DNA from: Chryseobacterium indicum
Lineage (GTDB): Bacteria > Bacteroidota > Bacteroidia > Flavobacteriales > Weeksellaceae
Length of the DNA stretch: 64,000 bases
Assembly (NCBI RefSeq): GCF_021504595.1
Contig: NZ_JACSGT010000001.1
Span: 868,001-932,000 of the forward strand
Direction: 5' to 3'
How positions within the stretch are numbered: position 1 is the stretch's first letter; each line of letters opens with the position of its first letter. The translations under genes and the position numbers were made by a program. Below, piece by piece: positions 53,291-62,848 of this stretch. The notes under the pieces were generated by a model. The model worked only from the letters and a program-made list of their open reading frames with translations. It did no database searches and was not told where the DNA came from.

Positions 53291-54690
53291 ACGCAAAAAG
53301 AATCATTCCGCGCCTGAGTTTCTGGCAGATCTGGAATATGAACGTCGGATTTTTCGGCATTCAGTACAGTTTCGGACTTCAGCAGACAGCGGTTAACCCC
53401 ATCTATTCTTTTTTAGGAGCCCACGCAGAACAGCTTCCGATTCTTAATCTTGCCGGTCCTATTACAGGGCTGCTTATCCAGCCTTTGATCGGAGCCATCA
53501 GTGATAAGACCTGGAGTCCGAGATGGGGGCGAAGAAAACCATTCTTTTTGTTGGGTGCAATATTCTGCAGTATTGCCTTGTTTTTATTCCCTTTCAGCTC
53601 ATCGATTTGGATGGCGGCAGGACTTTTATGGATTCTGGATGCGGCAAATAATACGGCAATGGAACCTTACCGCGCTTTTATCGGAGACAAACTTCCCGAA
53701 GATCAGCAGACTTTTGGTTTCCAGATGCAGAGTCTTTTCGTTGGCGCTGGGATTACGCTTGCGAATCTTTCCTTATTTGTTTTTCAAAAATATTTAGGCG
53801 GAAATTCTGCAAACGGAGGAATTCCGGTGTGGGTTTATTATTCCTTCTTTCTGGGTTCATTCTGTTCCATTGCTTCTGTGGCGTGGTCCGTTTATAAGAC
53901 ACCTGAAATTCCTCCAACAGATGATGAAATTGAAGAATTAAGAATAGCAAAGGAGAAAAGTACATTTTTCACACCTTTTACAGAAATCATTGTGGCAATA
54001 AGAGAAATGCCGAAAGTACTTTGGCAGCTGGCACTGGTTTATCTCTTCCAGTGGTATGCGCTTTTTGTCTATTGGCAATTTATTACACCCATGCTGAAAT
54101 CTTCGCTGTACGGAATTTCTGAAGCTGATGAAACCAAAGCAAATGCAATAGTAGAAAGTGCCAAAAAAGGAGTCTCTGTTGTATCTTCCGACTTAAGCTG
54201 GGCACAAGGAATACTTCATCAGGTTGAGGTTGCTGTAGGACAAACGGGATTAATGAATGGTTCTTACAATATTGTTACCATGCTTTCCGCTTTGCTTCTG
54301 GTTCCTTTTGCTAAAAAATTTGGTTCTAAAAACACATATATATTTTGTTTGTTCCTTACAGGTTTAGGCATTATGACCTTACCTTTTATTAAAAACGAAT
54401 ATTTCATTTTGCTTCCTATGGTAGCATTGGGAATTGGATGGGCTTCAATGATGGGGTTACCGTATTCTATGGTTTCTCCATCTATTCCTCACAGCAAAAG
54501 GGGAGTTTATATGGGGGTTATCAATATGATGATTGTTATTCCGATGCTTATCCAGACTTTATCCTTTGGTTTTGTATTTAACAACTTTTTAGGAAACAAT
54601 CCCTGTTCTGCAATTATTTTAGCTGGAGTATTGTTTGTTGTAGCGGGAAGTTGTGTATTCTTAATAAAACAGGATGTGGCAAAAAATTAA
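53287..54690 (+). CDS. MFS permease, SLC45/GPH-type (sucrose or disaccharide importer)
   Basis: 467 residues with about 12 membrane helices. The WSPRWGRRKPFFLLG motif and N-terminal RLSFWQIWNMNVGFFGIQYSF are typical of SLC45/plant sucrose transporter-like proteins. The gene overlaps the kinase gene by 4 bases (ATGA). It probably imports the disaccharide by proton symport across the inner membrane. Confidence 0.85.
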   Translation: MNAKRIIPRLSFWQIWNMNVGFFGIQYSFGLQQTAVNPIYSFLGAHAEQLPILNLAGPITGLLIQPLIGAISDKTWSPRWGRRKPFFLLGAIFCSIALFLFPFSSSIWMAAGLLWILDAANNTAMEPYRAFIGDKLPEDQQTFGFQMQSLFVGAGITLANLSLFVFQKYLGGNSANGGIPVWVYYSFFLGSFCSIASVAWSVYKTPEIPPTDDEIEELRIAKEKSTFFTPFTEIIVAIREMPKVLWQLALVYLFQWYALFVYWQFITPMLKSSLYGISEADETKANAIVESAKKGVSVVSSDLSWAQGILHQVEVAVGQTGLMNGSYNIVTMLSALLLVPFAKKFGSKNTYIFCLFLTGLGIMTLPFIKNEYFILLPMVALGIGWASMMGLPYSMVSPSIPHSKRGVYMGVINMMIVIPMLIQTLSFGFVFNNFLGNNPCSAIILAGVLFVVAGSCVFLIKQDVAKN

Positions 54691-54728
54691 AATTAATGTA
54701 AAATAGATCTTCATATAATTTGGTTAGG

Positions 54729-54761
54729 AAGCGTGCTGCAAAATTTTTGCAGCCGCTTTTT
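54729..54761 (+). terminator. Terminator at the end of the sugar-uptake operon
   Basis: AGCG-x-GCTGCAAA / TTTGCAGC-x-GCT with a T run, 39 bases after the permease stop. Confidence 0.75.
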
Positions 54762-54963
54762 ATTTGAATATAATACCTTTTATAATATTGAGAAATTTTT
54801 ATGAAAGAAATAGGAGAGAGCCTAAGAATTAAGAAAAAGAAATAGGATATAATAAAATCGGTGTCAAACAACTCTGGTTTATAGGATTAAACTATTCAGG
54901 AAAGGCTCGGATAGTTTAGTTTACATTTTTAAAATAAGCCGTATTTAATCTCACAATTCATTT

Positions 54964-55641
54964 TTAGTTTTTGGTAAACGGAATATTGTTATAAAATCCG
55001 ATCTGGATCTGTCCGCGGTTTTTGTTTTCCTGAATCTGATTCATGTACCCCGCTTCAATTCGCATATTTTTATTAATGACATATCCCAAAGCTCCGTAAA
55101 CTCTGTTTCTGTCGAAAACCGGACTATCGAGATGTAGAAAAATTTCATTGTAAGCCGATGCGTAGAATGTTTTAGGCAGCATTTCTTTGTTATTGATCGG
55201 AATATTAAATCCTAAAAAATAACGGAACCTCATCCTGAAATCATCTTCCAGAAATCGTTCTTCCAGACGGTAACGATGCTGAATATTAAAACGTCCGAAC
55301 TTCTGCTTTGTAATATATTGCTGAAAAATCCGGTGCTCTATATTTTCTGTTTTCTCTCCTTTCACGTAAGGCTGACTTAGAATAAAACCGTATCCCAACA
55401 AAACATTGTTATTGTTTTCCGTAAGATCGTAGCCGATTCCGGTGCGGATTAACAGTTGCTCCAAATCTCCTATTCCGTCGAAATTTCTGTACTGGATTTC
55501 GTTGTGAAAGTTCAGTTTTTTGCTGATTTTGTTATTCCCGAAATACATATACCAGGCTCCTAAATCGCTTTTCTGAGCCTGTGAAAAAATTGCTCCCAAT
55601 GTAAAAATTCCTAAAACAGCCTTTTTTAAAATATTCCTCAT
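54964..55641 (-). CDS. DUF2490 family outer membrane-type protein
   Basis: 225 residues with signal peptide ..TLGAIFSQAQ. LGAWYMYFGNNKISKKLNFHNEIQYRNFD and HRIFQQYITKQKFGRFNIQHRYRLEERF match DUF2490, a small beta-barrel-like family of unknown function. Single gene. Confidence 0.85.
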   Translation of the reverse strand: MRNILKKAVLGIFTLGAIFSQAQKSDLGAWYMYFGNNKISKKLNFHNEIQYRNFDGIGDLEQLLIRTGIGYDLTENNNNVLLGYGFILSQPYVKGEKTENIEHRIFQQYITKQKFGRFNIQHRYRLEERFLEDDFRMRFRYFLGFNIPINNKEMLPKTFYASAYNEIFLHLDSPVFDRNRVYGALGYVINKNMRIEAGYMNQIQENKNRGQIQIGFYNNIPFTKN

Positions 55642-55827
55642 GTAGTTTTATTACTATTATCTATCGTTTTTAACAAATTTAATATTTTAAATCAATAATA
55701 GCAAACTGCATATTGTAAGCCGCTTATATTTTATTTGAGCATAAAAAACTTTTATTTAAGATGGAATAAGCGTCAATAGTTTATAATGAGCCTTTAAAAG
55801 TTGTGCTGCTTACGAACAGGATATAAA

Positions 55828-55853
55828 AAAACTGACAGAAATTCGTCAGTTTT
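55828..55853 (-). terminator. Bidirectional terminator near the VOC gene
   Basis: AAAACTGAC / GTCAGTTTT stem with an 8-base loop, 19 bases past the stop of the minus-strand VOC gene. Confidence 0.7.
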
Positions 55854-55871
55854 AAAGTGTCTAAAATACTT

Positions 55872-56321
55872 TTAAGGATGTTGCTGCATTTTTGCAGGAT
55901 CGTCATAATTTACCATCCAGTTGATCCCGAATTGATCGGCAAACATTCCGAAATAGGCTCCCCAAAATGTATCGGACATCGGCATCGTTACATTTCCGCC
56001 TTCAGAAAGTCCTGCGAATAATTTGTCCGCTTCTTCTCTGGATTCTGCATTAATGGAAATTGAAAAGTTGTTTCCCATCACCAGATGAGCGGCATGATCG
56101 CAGCCTGCATCACTTCCCATTAAAATCGTTTCTTTCGAAATCGGAAGCGAAACGTGCATGATTTTGTCTCTGTCTTCTTCTTTCGTTTCCTGACCTTCCA
56201 TCGGAGGCATTTCCCCGAATGTTCCGATGTAAGGATATTCTCCGCCGAAAACAGATTTGTAAAAATCGAAGGCTTCTCTGCAATTTCCGTTAAAAGTTAA
56301 GTAAACATTTACTGTTGCCAT
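55872..56321 (-). CDS. VOC family protein, PhnB-like
   Basis: 149 residues. VYLTFNGNCREAFDFYKSVFGGEYP at the start and the W-G-x-x-x-G-x-F-x-D-x-F-G-I-N-W end (FWGAYFGMFADQFGINWMVN) are characteristic of the PhnB/DUF3 glyoxalase-fold group. Activity unknown. Confidence 0.9.
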   Translation of the reverse strand: MATVNVYLTFNGNCREAFDFYKSVFGGEYPYIGTFGEMPPMEGQETKEEDRDKIMHVSLPISKETILMGSDAGCDHAAHLVMGNNFSISINAESREEADKLFAGLSEGGNVTMPMSDTFWGAYFGMFADQFGINWMVNYDDPAKMQQHP

Positions 56322-56682
56322 AGATGTGTCTTTTTTATAGTTTAGTTTTAATTTTAACTTGTCTAAGCTTTTTTACCACAAAAGATTTTGACACTTTAGT
56401 TTTTTAAGTTTAATAGTTAAATGGAAAAAAGAGCACGTAAGTTAAAAAAATCAAAAATTTTTTCTCTTTGCAGACTTTTGAAATACTTTAAATCCAATAA
56501 AGTCTTTTGTCTCTTTTGCGGTTAATTTTAAAATGAGTTTAAACTTTTTAAATAATAATTCCGTTTGAACTTTTTATCACATAAGAGTTTAAATTGATTT
56601 TTAAACCTGATAAAAAGAACAATTTAGTTATTAAAAACCTTTGATTCTGCTCTTTTGTGATGGTATTAAAAAGAATAAAACC
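56322..56682. other. AT-rich gap without a recognisable gene
   Basis: 361 bases between the two VOC genes, very A/T-rich. Short imperfect repeats of GAGTTTAAA / TTTAAACTC type are present, but no coding frame or clear hairpin. Confidence 0.55.
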
Positions 56683-57054
56683 TTATCTGTGCTGATCGAT
56701 CAGGATCATATTTCCGTCGGGATCTTTCAGGTAAATATGTTCAGGACCGGAAGTGTTTTCATCGGCTTCCTTCTGTAATTCCAGACCTTGTTCTTTTAAT
56801 TTTTTCTGAATTTCCCGAACATCGTCGAAAGATTCAAGATTCTGTGCATTCTGATCCCAACCCGGATTGAAAGTAAGCATATTCCCATCGAACATTGCCT
56901 GAAAAAGACCAATGATATGATCTCCGTTTTTCATGATAAGATAGTTGTGATCGAGATTTCCAGCCATCTGGCTGAATCCTAATTTTTCGTAAAAATCCTT
57001 AGACTTCTGAAGATCTTTTACACTGAGACTGATTGAAAAAGCACCTAAATTCAT
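56683..57054 (-). CDS. VOC family (glyoxalase-fold) protein
   Basis: 123 residues. SISLSVKDLQKSKDFYEKLGF is a standard VOC start and YLKDPDGNMILIDQHR a standard end. Metal ligands are not certain. Start overlaps the stop of the membrane-protein gene at 57051 (ATGA), so the two are coupled. Confidence 0.9.
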   Translation of the reverse strand: MNLGAFSISLSVKDLQKSKDFYEKLGFSQMAGNLDHNYLIMKNGDHIIGLFQAMFDGNMLTFNPGWDQNAQNLESFDDVREIQKKLKEQGLELQKEADENTSGPEHIYLKDPDGNMILIDQHR

Positions 57055-57455
57055 ACTTGTTTATTGTTTAATGCCAATTTATATCCTGCCAAAACCAATC
57101 CCCATACTGCAATCCCTAAAACCCAGAACCAGAAAGGGGTCGGAAGCATCACCATATTGTAAATGGTAAAAAAAGTAAAAATAACTCCACAGATGATTGC
57201 TGATGTCGGTTTTCCGTTGTTGGCAACTTTAGTGGAAATAAATCCTGCAAGCAAAGCTCCCAAAGCGTAACCGAGAATCACGATAAATTTTCCCATAAAC
57301 GGTAAATTTTCCACATACGCTCTGAATCCTTCAATATCATCCGGTCTTAAACCTGAAGGAAACGGATACAGCGCATGACCCAGTCTTTCCATCAGCCAGA
57401 CTCCGATTGATCCGGAGATCATTCCTGCGATTACCGCTAAAATTCTTCTTAACAT
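57051..57455 (-). CDS. Small four-helix membrane protein
   Basis: 134 residues with helices at about 5-22, 55-78, 87-105 and 108-127. No known family. Transcribed with the VOC gene that it overlaps by 4 bases and 5 bases after the secreted-protein gene at 57461. Confidence 0.78.
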   Translation of the reverse strand: MLRRILAVIAGMISGSIGVWLMERLGHALYPFPSGLRPDDIEGFRAYVENLPFMGKFIVILGYALGALLAGFISTKVANNGKPTSAIICGVIFTFFTIYNMVMLPTPFWFWVLGIAVWGLVLAGYKLALNNKQV

Positions 57456-57460
57456 AGTGA

Positions 57461-57931
57461 TTACTGATTGTTCATTCTTGTTTTGAGATCAAGCGTTCCG
57501 TCATAGCTTTTCCAGTCGCCGACAAGTTCAATATACTGGGATTCCACTTTTTCAGTGTCTTTATTCCATTTAAAAGTATAAATGAATTTTCCTTTTAAAA
57601 TGCCGGAATGCTTTCCTTTATTTTCTTCTGCCAGTTCATATTCTCCGAAAACGGTTCCTCTTTTTTTAGCATCCTTATATTTGGTAATAATGAATTTGCC
57701 TTCGAATTTAGCATAAGTTTTATCAACAAGAGTATATCCCGAAACAAAATATTCCTGATCATTTTTCTTGTTCTGCTCGGAAATATTGATTTTCAGTTTG
57801 ATTTCCTGATTTTTATTTCCGATGGTTCCTGTATACGCTTTGCTGTTATTCAGCCAGACACTGGAAATATCGGGCATCTGTGCAAAGATAAAATTGGAAA
57901 GAAGTGCAAAAAGTAATAAAAGTTTTTTCAT
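57461..57931 (-). CDS. Secreted hypothetical protein
   Basis: 156 residues with signal peptide ..LLSNFIFAQ. Lys-rich, beta-type (SKAYTGTIGNKNQEIKLKINI, then YVSGYTL-like strands). No domain recognised. Co-transcribed with neighbours at 57051 and 57948. Confidence 0.72.
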   Translation of the reverse strand: MKKLLLLFALLSNFIFAQMPDISSVWLNNSKAYTGTIGNKNQEIKLKINISEQNKKNDQEYFVSGYTLVDKTYAKFEGKFIITKYKDAKKRGTVFGEYELAEENKGKHSGILKGKFIYTFKWNKDTEKVESQYIELVGDWKSYDGTLDLKTRMNNQ

Positions 57932-57947
57932 ATTATTTTTAGTTTTT

Positions 57948-58403
57948 TTAAACTCCGAATTGAGCGAGATGATGATTCAGATGTTTTGCAAACATATTAT
58001 TCCATTCCTGTGCTTTCAGTTTCCCGAAAGAAAAAGATTCTTTCCCGTCAAAAGCAGAAGCTCCCAATTGCTGTGTTTTCTGGATAAAGCCAATCAGTCT
58101 TTTTTTCTCTTCTTCAAAGTTTTTATGATCCGAAATAATAAACTGAGGCGCAGTGGGTCCGTTCTGCGGATATGCTTTTTCACCGACAACTTTAGATTTT
58201 ACAAAAGATTTAAGGATGAATTTTGCAATAGCTCCCGGCTTTTTATGCTTTTCCGGTTCGTAAACCATTTCGTAAGACACATTACAATGCGCCAACATCT
58301 GGTCTACAGACATTTTCCCCCACAATCCTTTGGTTTCCGGCGTAAGATTATTAATCCTATCAATGTAATTTTGAGCATCTTTTGCATCAAAAACGTTTTC
58401 CAT
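57948..58403 (-). CDS. DUF1569 / DinB-like four-helix protein
   Basis: 151 residues. LWGKMSVDQMLAHCNVSYEMVYEP and the end NNMFAKHLNHHLAQFGV match DUF1569, a DinB-like metal-binding four-helix fold. It is the first gene of the minus-strand set 56683-58403. Confidence 0.85.
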   Translation of the reverse strand: MENVFDAKDAQNYIDRINNLTPETKGLWGKMSVDQMLAHCNVSYEMVYEPEKHKKPGAIAKFILKSFVKSKVVGEKAYPQNGPTAPQFIISDHKNFEEEKKRLIGFIQKTQQLGASAFDGKESFSFGKLKAQEWNNMFAKHLNHHLAQFGV

Positions 58404-58598
58404 AGTTTAATTTAATTGTTAAAAAACAAATATATCAGTTTTTTTTCATCCTTTTTTTATCATTTAATAAAAAGAATGCAATCCATTATAAATCAAATTA
58501 TTAATCGAATAGAATTTAATCTTAGGATAAGGAGTTGTGATCAGGGTTTTCTTTCTAATTTAAAAATTAAGAGTGATATTCAGAATTGGTGATAATAA

Positions 58599-59915
58599 AT
58601 GTTTAGAGAAACCGTTAACCAGAGTAAAACTATAATTTTGAAAAATTCTGTTGCTTTTTTATTGCTTTTCATTTGTTCTTTTTACAATGCACAGGAAATG
58701 GAATTATGCAAATGTGATCTTTTAAAAAAATCCGAAGACAGCATCAGCGCCTTTAATGCAAAACATGAGTTTAAAGCGATTTCCAAAAAAGAAGCATTGA
58801 AGCCCAAGTATGATTACATTTCAGTTCAATATTTAAAAAAATATTCAAAATCGCAGGATATTGTCGATTCTTTGGAGCTTAAAATCAGTAATGAGATAAG
58901 CAAAATCGTTCCTGATACAGCTTATGTTTCTTATAAAATTCGGGACTCTATTGAAAGACTTGAATATTCAAAAAAATTTGGAGACATTCCGAAACCTGTA
59001 ATTATCAAGACAGGTAAACTCCATGATGCTATAGCTATATTATATCATACCCGTAATTTTTATCATCCCAAATATTATCTTAGAATTTCTTATGATGAAG
59101 GGAAAAGCTGGAAAAACTATTATACAGGCTTGGAGAAAAATGCTAATTATTTATTCAAAACAAATTCTAAGTATCCATTATGGAAAGATAAAAATAACAT
59201 ACAGATTGAAGCAGATATTGTGAGAATGATTAAAGAGCCTTTGTTTCCATCAAATCCCATTCCGACATACGAAACAATTAAAAACAATGCTTTAATAACT
59301 TTAAATTTAAAGGAAATTATTAAAGATTCTGATGATGATGGCATTAACGATCTTGAAGAAAAATTTGTCTATTTTACCAATCCTTTATCAGCTGACACAG
59401 ATAAAGACGGCATTATGGATTTTGACGACGAAAATCCCCGATATAAAAATCTTAATAACGATTTTACAAGACTTGCAGAAATATTAAGATTCGGAGATTA
59501 TCCATTGCTGACAAATAATTCTACAGTACAAATGGATGAATTTACCACCGATTTAAAAACGGTACATGAGGATATACAAACTCAGGTAGAAAAGCAGAAA
59601 TCTGAATTTAAACCACGAGAAAGAAGTTTATTGGATTTATTAGAATTTAAAGTTATCGTTACAGATGATGAAAACATCAGAAGAATGGATACATACGGAG
59701 AGAAAACCATATTTCTGACTTCTAAGGAGTATTCTAATTATTTAAAATACAATTATGGTATTAATTATTGTAATTACAGTAAAATTTTCAAATGTGATGA
59801 TCAAAAAGATACTTATATTTTAACTTTTGACGGCTTAATAATTGGTGAAACCTATATTTTTATCAAAATTCCTGAAGGCTGGATTGTGAGAATCGGACAT
59901 AGATGGCAAGCCTAA
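58599..59915 (+). CDS. Secreted protein with TSP3-type calcium motif
   Basis: 438 residues, signal peptide about 1-32 (..LLFICSFYNAQ). A calcium-binding TSP3/dockerin-like stretch is at about 242-285: DSDDDGINDLEEKFVYFTNP and then DTDKDGIMDFDDENP. The N-terminal half and the end are unassigned. Probably envelope-bound or exported. No partner gene seen. Confidence 0.75.
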   Translation: MFRETVNQSKTIILKNSVAFLLLFICSFYNAQEMELCKCDLLKKSEDSISAFNAKHEFKAISKKEALKPKYDYISVQYLKKYSKSQDIVDSLELKISNEISKIVPDTAYVSYKIRDSIERLEYSKKFGDIPKPVIIKTGKLHDAIAILYHTRNFYHPKYYLRISYDEGKSWKNYYTGLEKNANYLFKTNSKYPLWKDKNNIQIEADIVRMIKEPLFPSNPIPTYETIKNNALITLNLKEIIKDSDDDGINDLEEKFVYFTNPLSADTDKDGIMDFDDENPRYKNLNNDFTRLAEILRFGDYPLLTNNSTVQMDEFTTDLKTVHEDIQTQVEKQKSEFKPRERSLLDLLEFKVIVTDDENIRRMDTYGEKTIFLTSKEYSNYLKYNYGINYCNYSKIFKCDDQKDTYILTFDGLIIGETYIFIKIPEGWIVRIGHRWQA

Positions 59916-59920
59916 ACAAA

Positions 59921-59945
59921 AATTCCCCGCAAATAGCAGGGAATT
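59921..59945 (-). terminator. Terminator of the ecotin gene
   Basis: AATTCCC / GGGAATT stem; on the minus strand it runs into TTTTTG, so it serves the ecotin transcript (stop at 59966). Confidence 0.7.
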
Positions 59946-59965
59946 CATATTTAAATTAACTTAAA

Positions 59966-60451
59966 TTATCTCTGAACGGCTTTCTTCATCGCATCGGGAC
60001 GAAGAATTCTGTATCGTACTTCCATATCTTTCGGAACATAGAAAACCAATGGTAATTTGCTGTTGTATCTTACGGTTTCCGGCTGAATATACACAAACTG
60101 TTTTGTCATTTTTTTATCCGGACAAGCCATTAGAGTTCCGGCAGTTTCTCCTTTCGATTCTACTTCATAATAATTGTACCCCCATCCCTGAAGATCCTGT
60201 GTATTCACTTTTCCAATTAAAAAATGTCTGTTACAGTCGAGCATTTTTTCTGCTCCTACAAAAAATTCCACTTTAAGGTCATTTTCATTCTTAGCAATCG
60301 GAAGCTGTACATACACCTGCTTAAAACCTTCTTTTGCTTTTGGGAACATTTCAATCTGCAATTTTTCAAACTTTTCTGTTTTCTTTTGCGCGAATGCATT
60401 CACTGCTGCAAACATCATTAATCCCGAAATAAGTGTTTTTGAAAATTTCAT
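59966..60451 (-). CDS. eco: Ecotin-type serine protease inhibitor
   Basis: 161 residues with signal peptide ..AAVNAFAQ. MFPKAKEGFKQVYVQLP, LDCNRHFLIGKV, GWGYNYYEV, MACPD and VRYNSKLPLVFYVPKDMEVRYRI align with ecotin along its length, including Cys73 and Cys110 for the disulfide. The reactive-loop residue aligned with Met84 of the E. coli protein (P1) is Leu107. Inhibits trypsin-like and other serine proteases in the periplasm as a dimer. Confidence 0.93.
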   Translation of the reverse strand: MKFSKTLISGLMMFAAVNAFAQKKTEKFEKLQIEMFPKAKEGFKQVYVQLPIAKNENDLKVEFFVGAEKMLDCNRHFLIGKVNTQDLQGWGYNYYEVESKGETAGTLMACPDKKMTKQFVYIQPETVRYNSKLPLVFYVPKDMEVRYRILRPDAMKKAVQR

Positions 60452-60733
60452 AAATTTTGTATTTATTTTTTATAAATTCTTTAAAGACAAAAACTGTTCC
60501 AAATTAAACAATTGTTTAAATTAATTTACAGATGATATTGAAAAAAATCAATCATTTTTCTGAGAAACCAATCCGGAAACGGTTAGTGTTCTGATTATAC
60601 TTACAGTGTTCTTTTAAATAACAGATGATGCTACATCTATTGTATTAAATTTAAAGTTGTTTAAACTCATTTCAGAATTAACTCAAACATAAAAACCTTA
60701 CCTATTATTGTTCTTGCATAGTTTTATGGTTAT

Positions 60734-62218
60734 TTATACAGTCGGAGAACCTTCTGAAGCCTGATGATCGTTTTCTAAAAAGGAAAGAATATCTGAGTTC
60801 GGAGGCAGATTATATTTTTTTCTGAATCTGTTTTTCCTTATTTCGACAGTACTTACATTTACATGAGTATAAGTTGCAATATCTTTATTGGAAAAATTTA
60901 ATTTAAGAAAAGCACACAGTTTAAAATCATTCTTATTGATTTCAGGAAAAGTCTTTTCAATGGTATTGCTGAATTCCGGATAAGCGTCTTTAAACCTTAC
61001 TAAAAATGAAGGATCATTGTTTTGAGCCAGCTCCAGCACTTCTTTGGAAATATCGTTAATTCTGTCCTGAAGTTGAGAGATCTGTTCCTCCTTTTCTGTA
61101 ATATACTGGCTGGTTTCTTCTTTTTGTTTTCTTTCGGTATGATACTTTTTAAATATCCTCCCTGCAAAAAACAATATCACTACAAAGGCTGAGAAAAACG
61201 GGATTAATATGTAGTAAAACTGATTTTTTTTCTTTCTGTTGTTATCTTCCAGTAAGTATTCGTAAGTTCCGTTGATGTCTCCTTTCTCTTTTTTGCTCAA
61301 CGCATACGCAAGATCTTTCGCTTTTTTCGTATAATACAACGAAGTTTTACTTTCACCGAGATTTTCGTAAATTGAAGATAAATCTTCATAGATGTATTGC
61401 TGCTGATAATCCTGCTTAAGATTTAAAAATAAAGGCAACGCTTTATTGTAATAATACAGGGCGCTATCATTTTTGTTCACATTTTTAAATGCTTCTGCAA
61501 TTCCCATTAGACCAAACGCAATATCATTGGGATTTTTTGCTTTAAGAGAGAGCGAATAGGCTTTTCTTGAATAATATAGTGCCGAGTCCGGTTTGTCCAC
61601 CGCTGAATAAGAACTGCCCAGATTATACGCTTGTGTAGCGGTAACCGTAATTCTCCTGTAGACATTTTTAATTTTTTCGCAGGAAAGAAAGCTTTTAAGA
61701 TCGTATTTTAAAATAATTTCCGGCCCGGAACCTCTCATTTCTTCAATTTCTGCGTGTCTTTTATAAACATCTCCCATGGCATAATAAAAGTCGTCTCCCT
61801 TCAGATTTTTCGATAAGGATTCTGCTGTTTTTAAAGAGCTGTCTGCTTCTTTGAAGAACCCTAAATACGCATACGCTGATGCTTTGGTTCCCCATGCAAA
61901 TACCTGAAAAAGATAATTGTTTTCCTCCGATGCAATCTTTTCAAGCTGATTGGCATATTCAATGGCTTTTTTATTATTTCCTGTGTATATATTGATGTTC
62001 ACCACACTGTACAAAGCCCGCATTTTACCATAACCGTATCCCATTTCATCCGATAGTCTGTAGGCTTCAGATGCATCTTTTACTGCCTTTTTTATGTTAG
62101 ATTTGCTGTATGTTGCCGAAATAATACTGTCGATCTGCTTTTTTGAATATGCCTGAGTCTTTATTTGGGAGAATACTAATTGAGATAATAAAATTAATAG
62201 CCATTTAAAGTTTTGCAT
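60734..62218 (-). CDS. TPR and LuxR-type helix-turn-helix membrane regulator
   Basis: 494 residues. Signal peptide-like start (..LLSQLVFSQ), TPR helices at about 40-310, a membrane helix at about 335-355 (YYILIPFFSAFVVILFFAG), a coiled coil to about 405, and a C-terminal helix-turn-helix at about 440-480 (NFSNKDIATYTHVNVSTVEIRKNRFRKKYNL). This two-sided layout (periplasmic TPR sensor, cytoplasmic DNA-binding end) is common in Bacteroidota. Targets are not evident. Confidence 0.88.
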   Translation of the reverse strand: MQNFKWLLILLSQLVFSQIKTQAYSKKQIDSIISATYSKSNIKKAVKDASEAYRLSDEMGYGYGKMRALYSVVNINIYTGNNKKAIEYANQLEKIASEENNYLFQVFAWGTKASAYAYLGFFKEADSSLKTAESLSKNLKGDDFYYAMGDVYKRHAEIEEMRGSGPEIILKYDLKSFLSCEKIKNVYRRITVTATQAYNLGSSYSAVDKPDSALYYSRKAYSLSLKAKNPNDIAFGLMGIAEAFKNVNKNDSALYYYNKALPLFLNLKQDYQQQYIYEDLSSIYENLGESKTSLYYTKKAKDLAYALSKKEKGDINGTYEYLLEDNNRKKKNQFYYILIPFFSAFVVILFFAGRIFKKYHTERKQKEETSQYITEKEEQISQLQDRINDISKEVLELAQNNDPSFLVRFKDAYPEFSNTIEKTFPEINKNDFKLCAFLKLNFSNKDIATYTHVNVSTVEIRKNRFRKKYNLPPNSDILSFLENDHQASEGSPTV

Positions 62219-62303
62219 TATTTTTTTAATAAAAATAAGAAAATTTAGATATTTTTTTAATTAATCATTAGAATAACTTGTTGAGAAATTGATGGGTATC
62301 ATC

Positions 62304-62630
62304 TCATGACTGATTAATAAATATTTTTTTCCATTTGGTAATGGTATTTCTGCTCATTTTAAAATGACTGGCAAGCTGGGTATTGTTGAGGTTATTGATC
62401 TTTTGATATTGCAGAATTTCGAATATTGTTTTTCGGTCATAAGAACGGTGCTTATGATTAAAATCTTCATTGCTGTTCCCAAATATAAGGTCATTCAGCT
62501 TCATAATGTCTACAAAAGACAGATACTTTTTGGAAAGTATCTGTACACATTTTTCCTTTTTTTCGGGATATTTTTCTGACAACAGATCATTGTAAATTCT
62601 TTTATAATTTGGTTTTTTTAATTCTTTCAT
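62304..62630 (-). CDS. Small helix-turn-helix protein
   Basis: 108 residues from the ATG at 62630; a TTG start seven codons earlier is less likely. The last third is a transposase/Fis-like HTH (NLNNTQLASHFKMSRNTITKWKKIF). It overlaps the next gene upstream by 29 bases. Resembles an orphan transposase-type DNA-binding domain; no catalytic domain. Confidence 0.65.
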   Translation of the reverse strand: MKELKKPNYKRIYNDLLSEKYPEKKEKCVQILSKKYLSFVDIMKLNDLIFGNSNEDFNHKHRSYDRKTIFEILQYQKINNLNNTQLASHFKMSRNTITKWKKIFINQS

Positions 62631-62844
62631 ACCAATAATAATATCTTTCAACTGTAAAACTTACCTTTTCATTTTCAAAATACACATACAGAACTTTCTT
62701 CATTATTTTTTTTCTTTCCACATAAATCCACAGGTCTTCTTCAGAATATTCTGAGTCCTTTTCTCCCAGAATTTGAATGATTTCCTGTTTGCTTTTTCCC
62801 TTCAGCTCTTGCCGGTTTGTATTTTCCACATTTTTATTTCTCAT
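62602..62844 (-). CDS. Small hypothetical protein
   Basis: 80 residues, charged, no signal peptide. SKQEIIQILGEKDSEYSEEDLWIYVERKK with an aromatic tail (RYYYWYERIKK). No family recognised. Part of a three-gene set with two HTH proteins; the stop lies inside the downstream gene. Confidence 0.6.
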   Translation of the reverse strand: MRNKNVENTNRQELKGKSKQEIIQILGEKDSEYSEEDLWIYVERKKIMKKVLYVYFENEKVSFTVERYYYWYERIKKTKL

Positions 62845-62848
62845 TGCT

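Noticed and set aside
57822-58415. 197-codon frame on the + strand opposite the DUF1569 gene
   Set aside because: It is antisense to a clear DUF1569 gene, and its Phe/Ser-rich product is a typical reverse-strand shadow.
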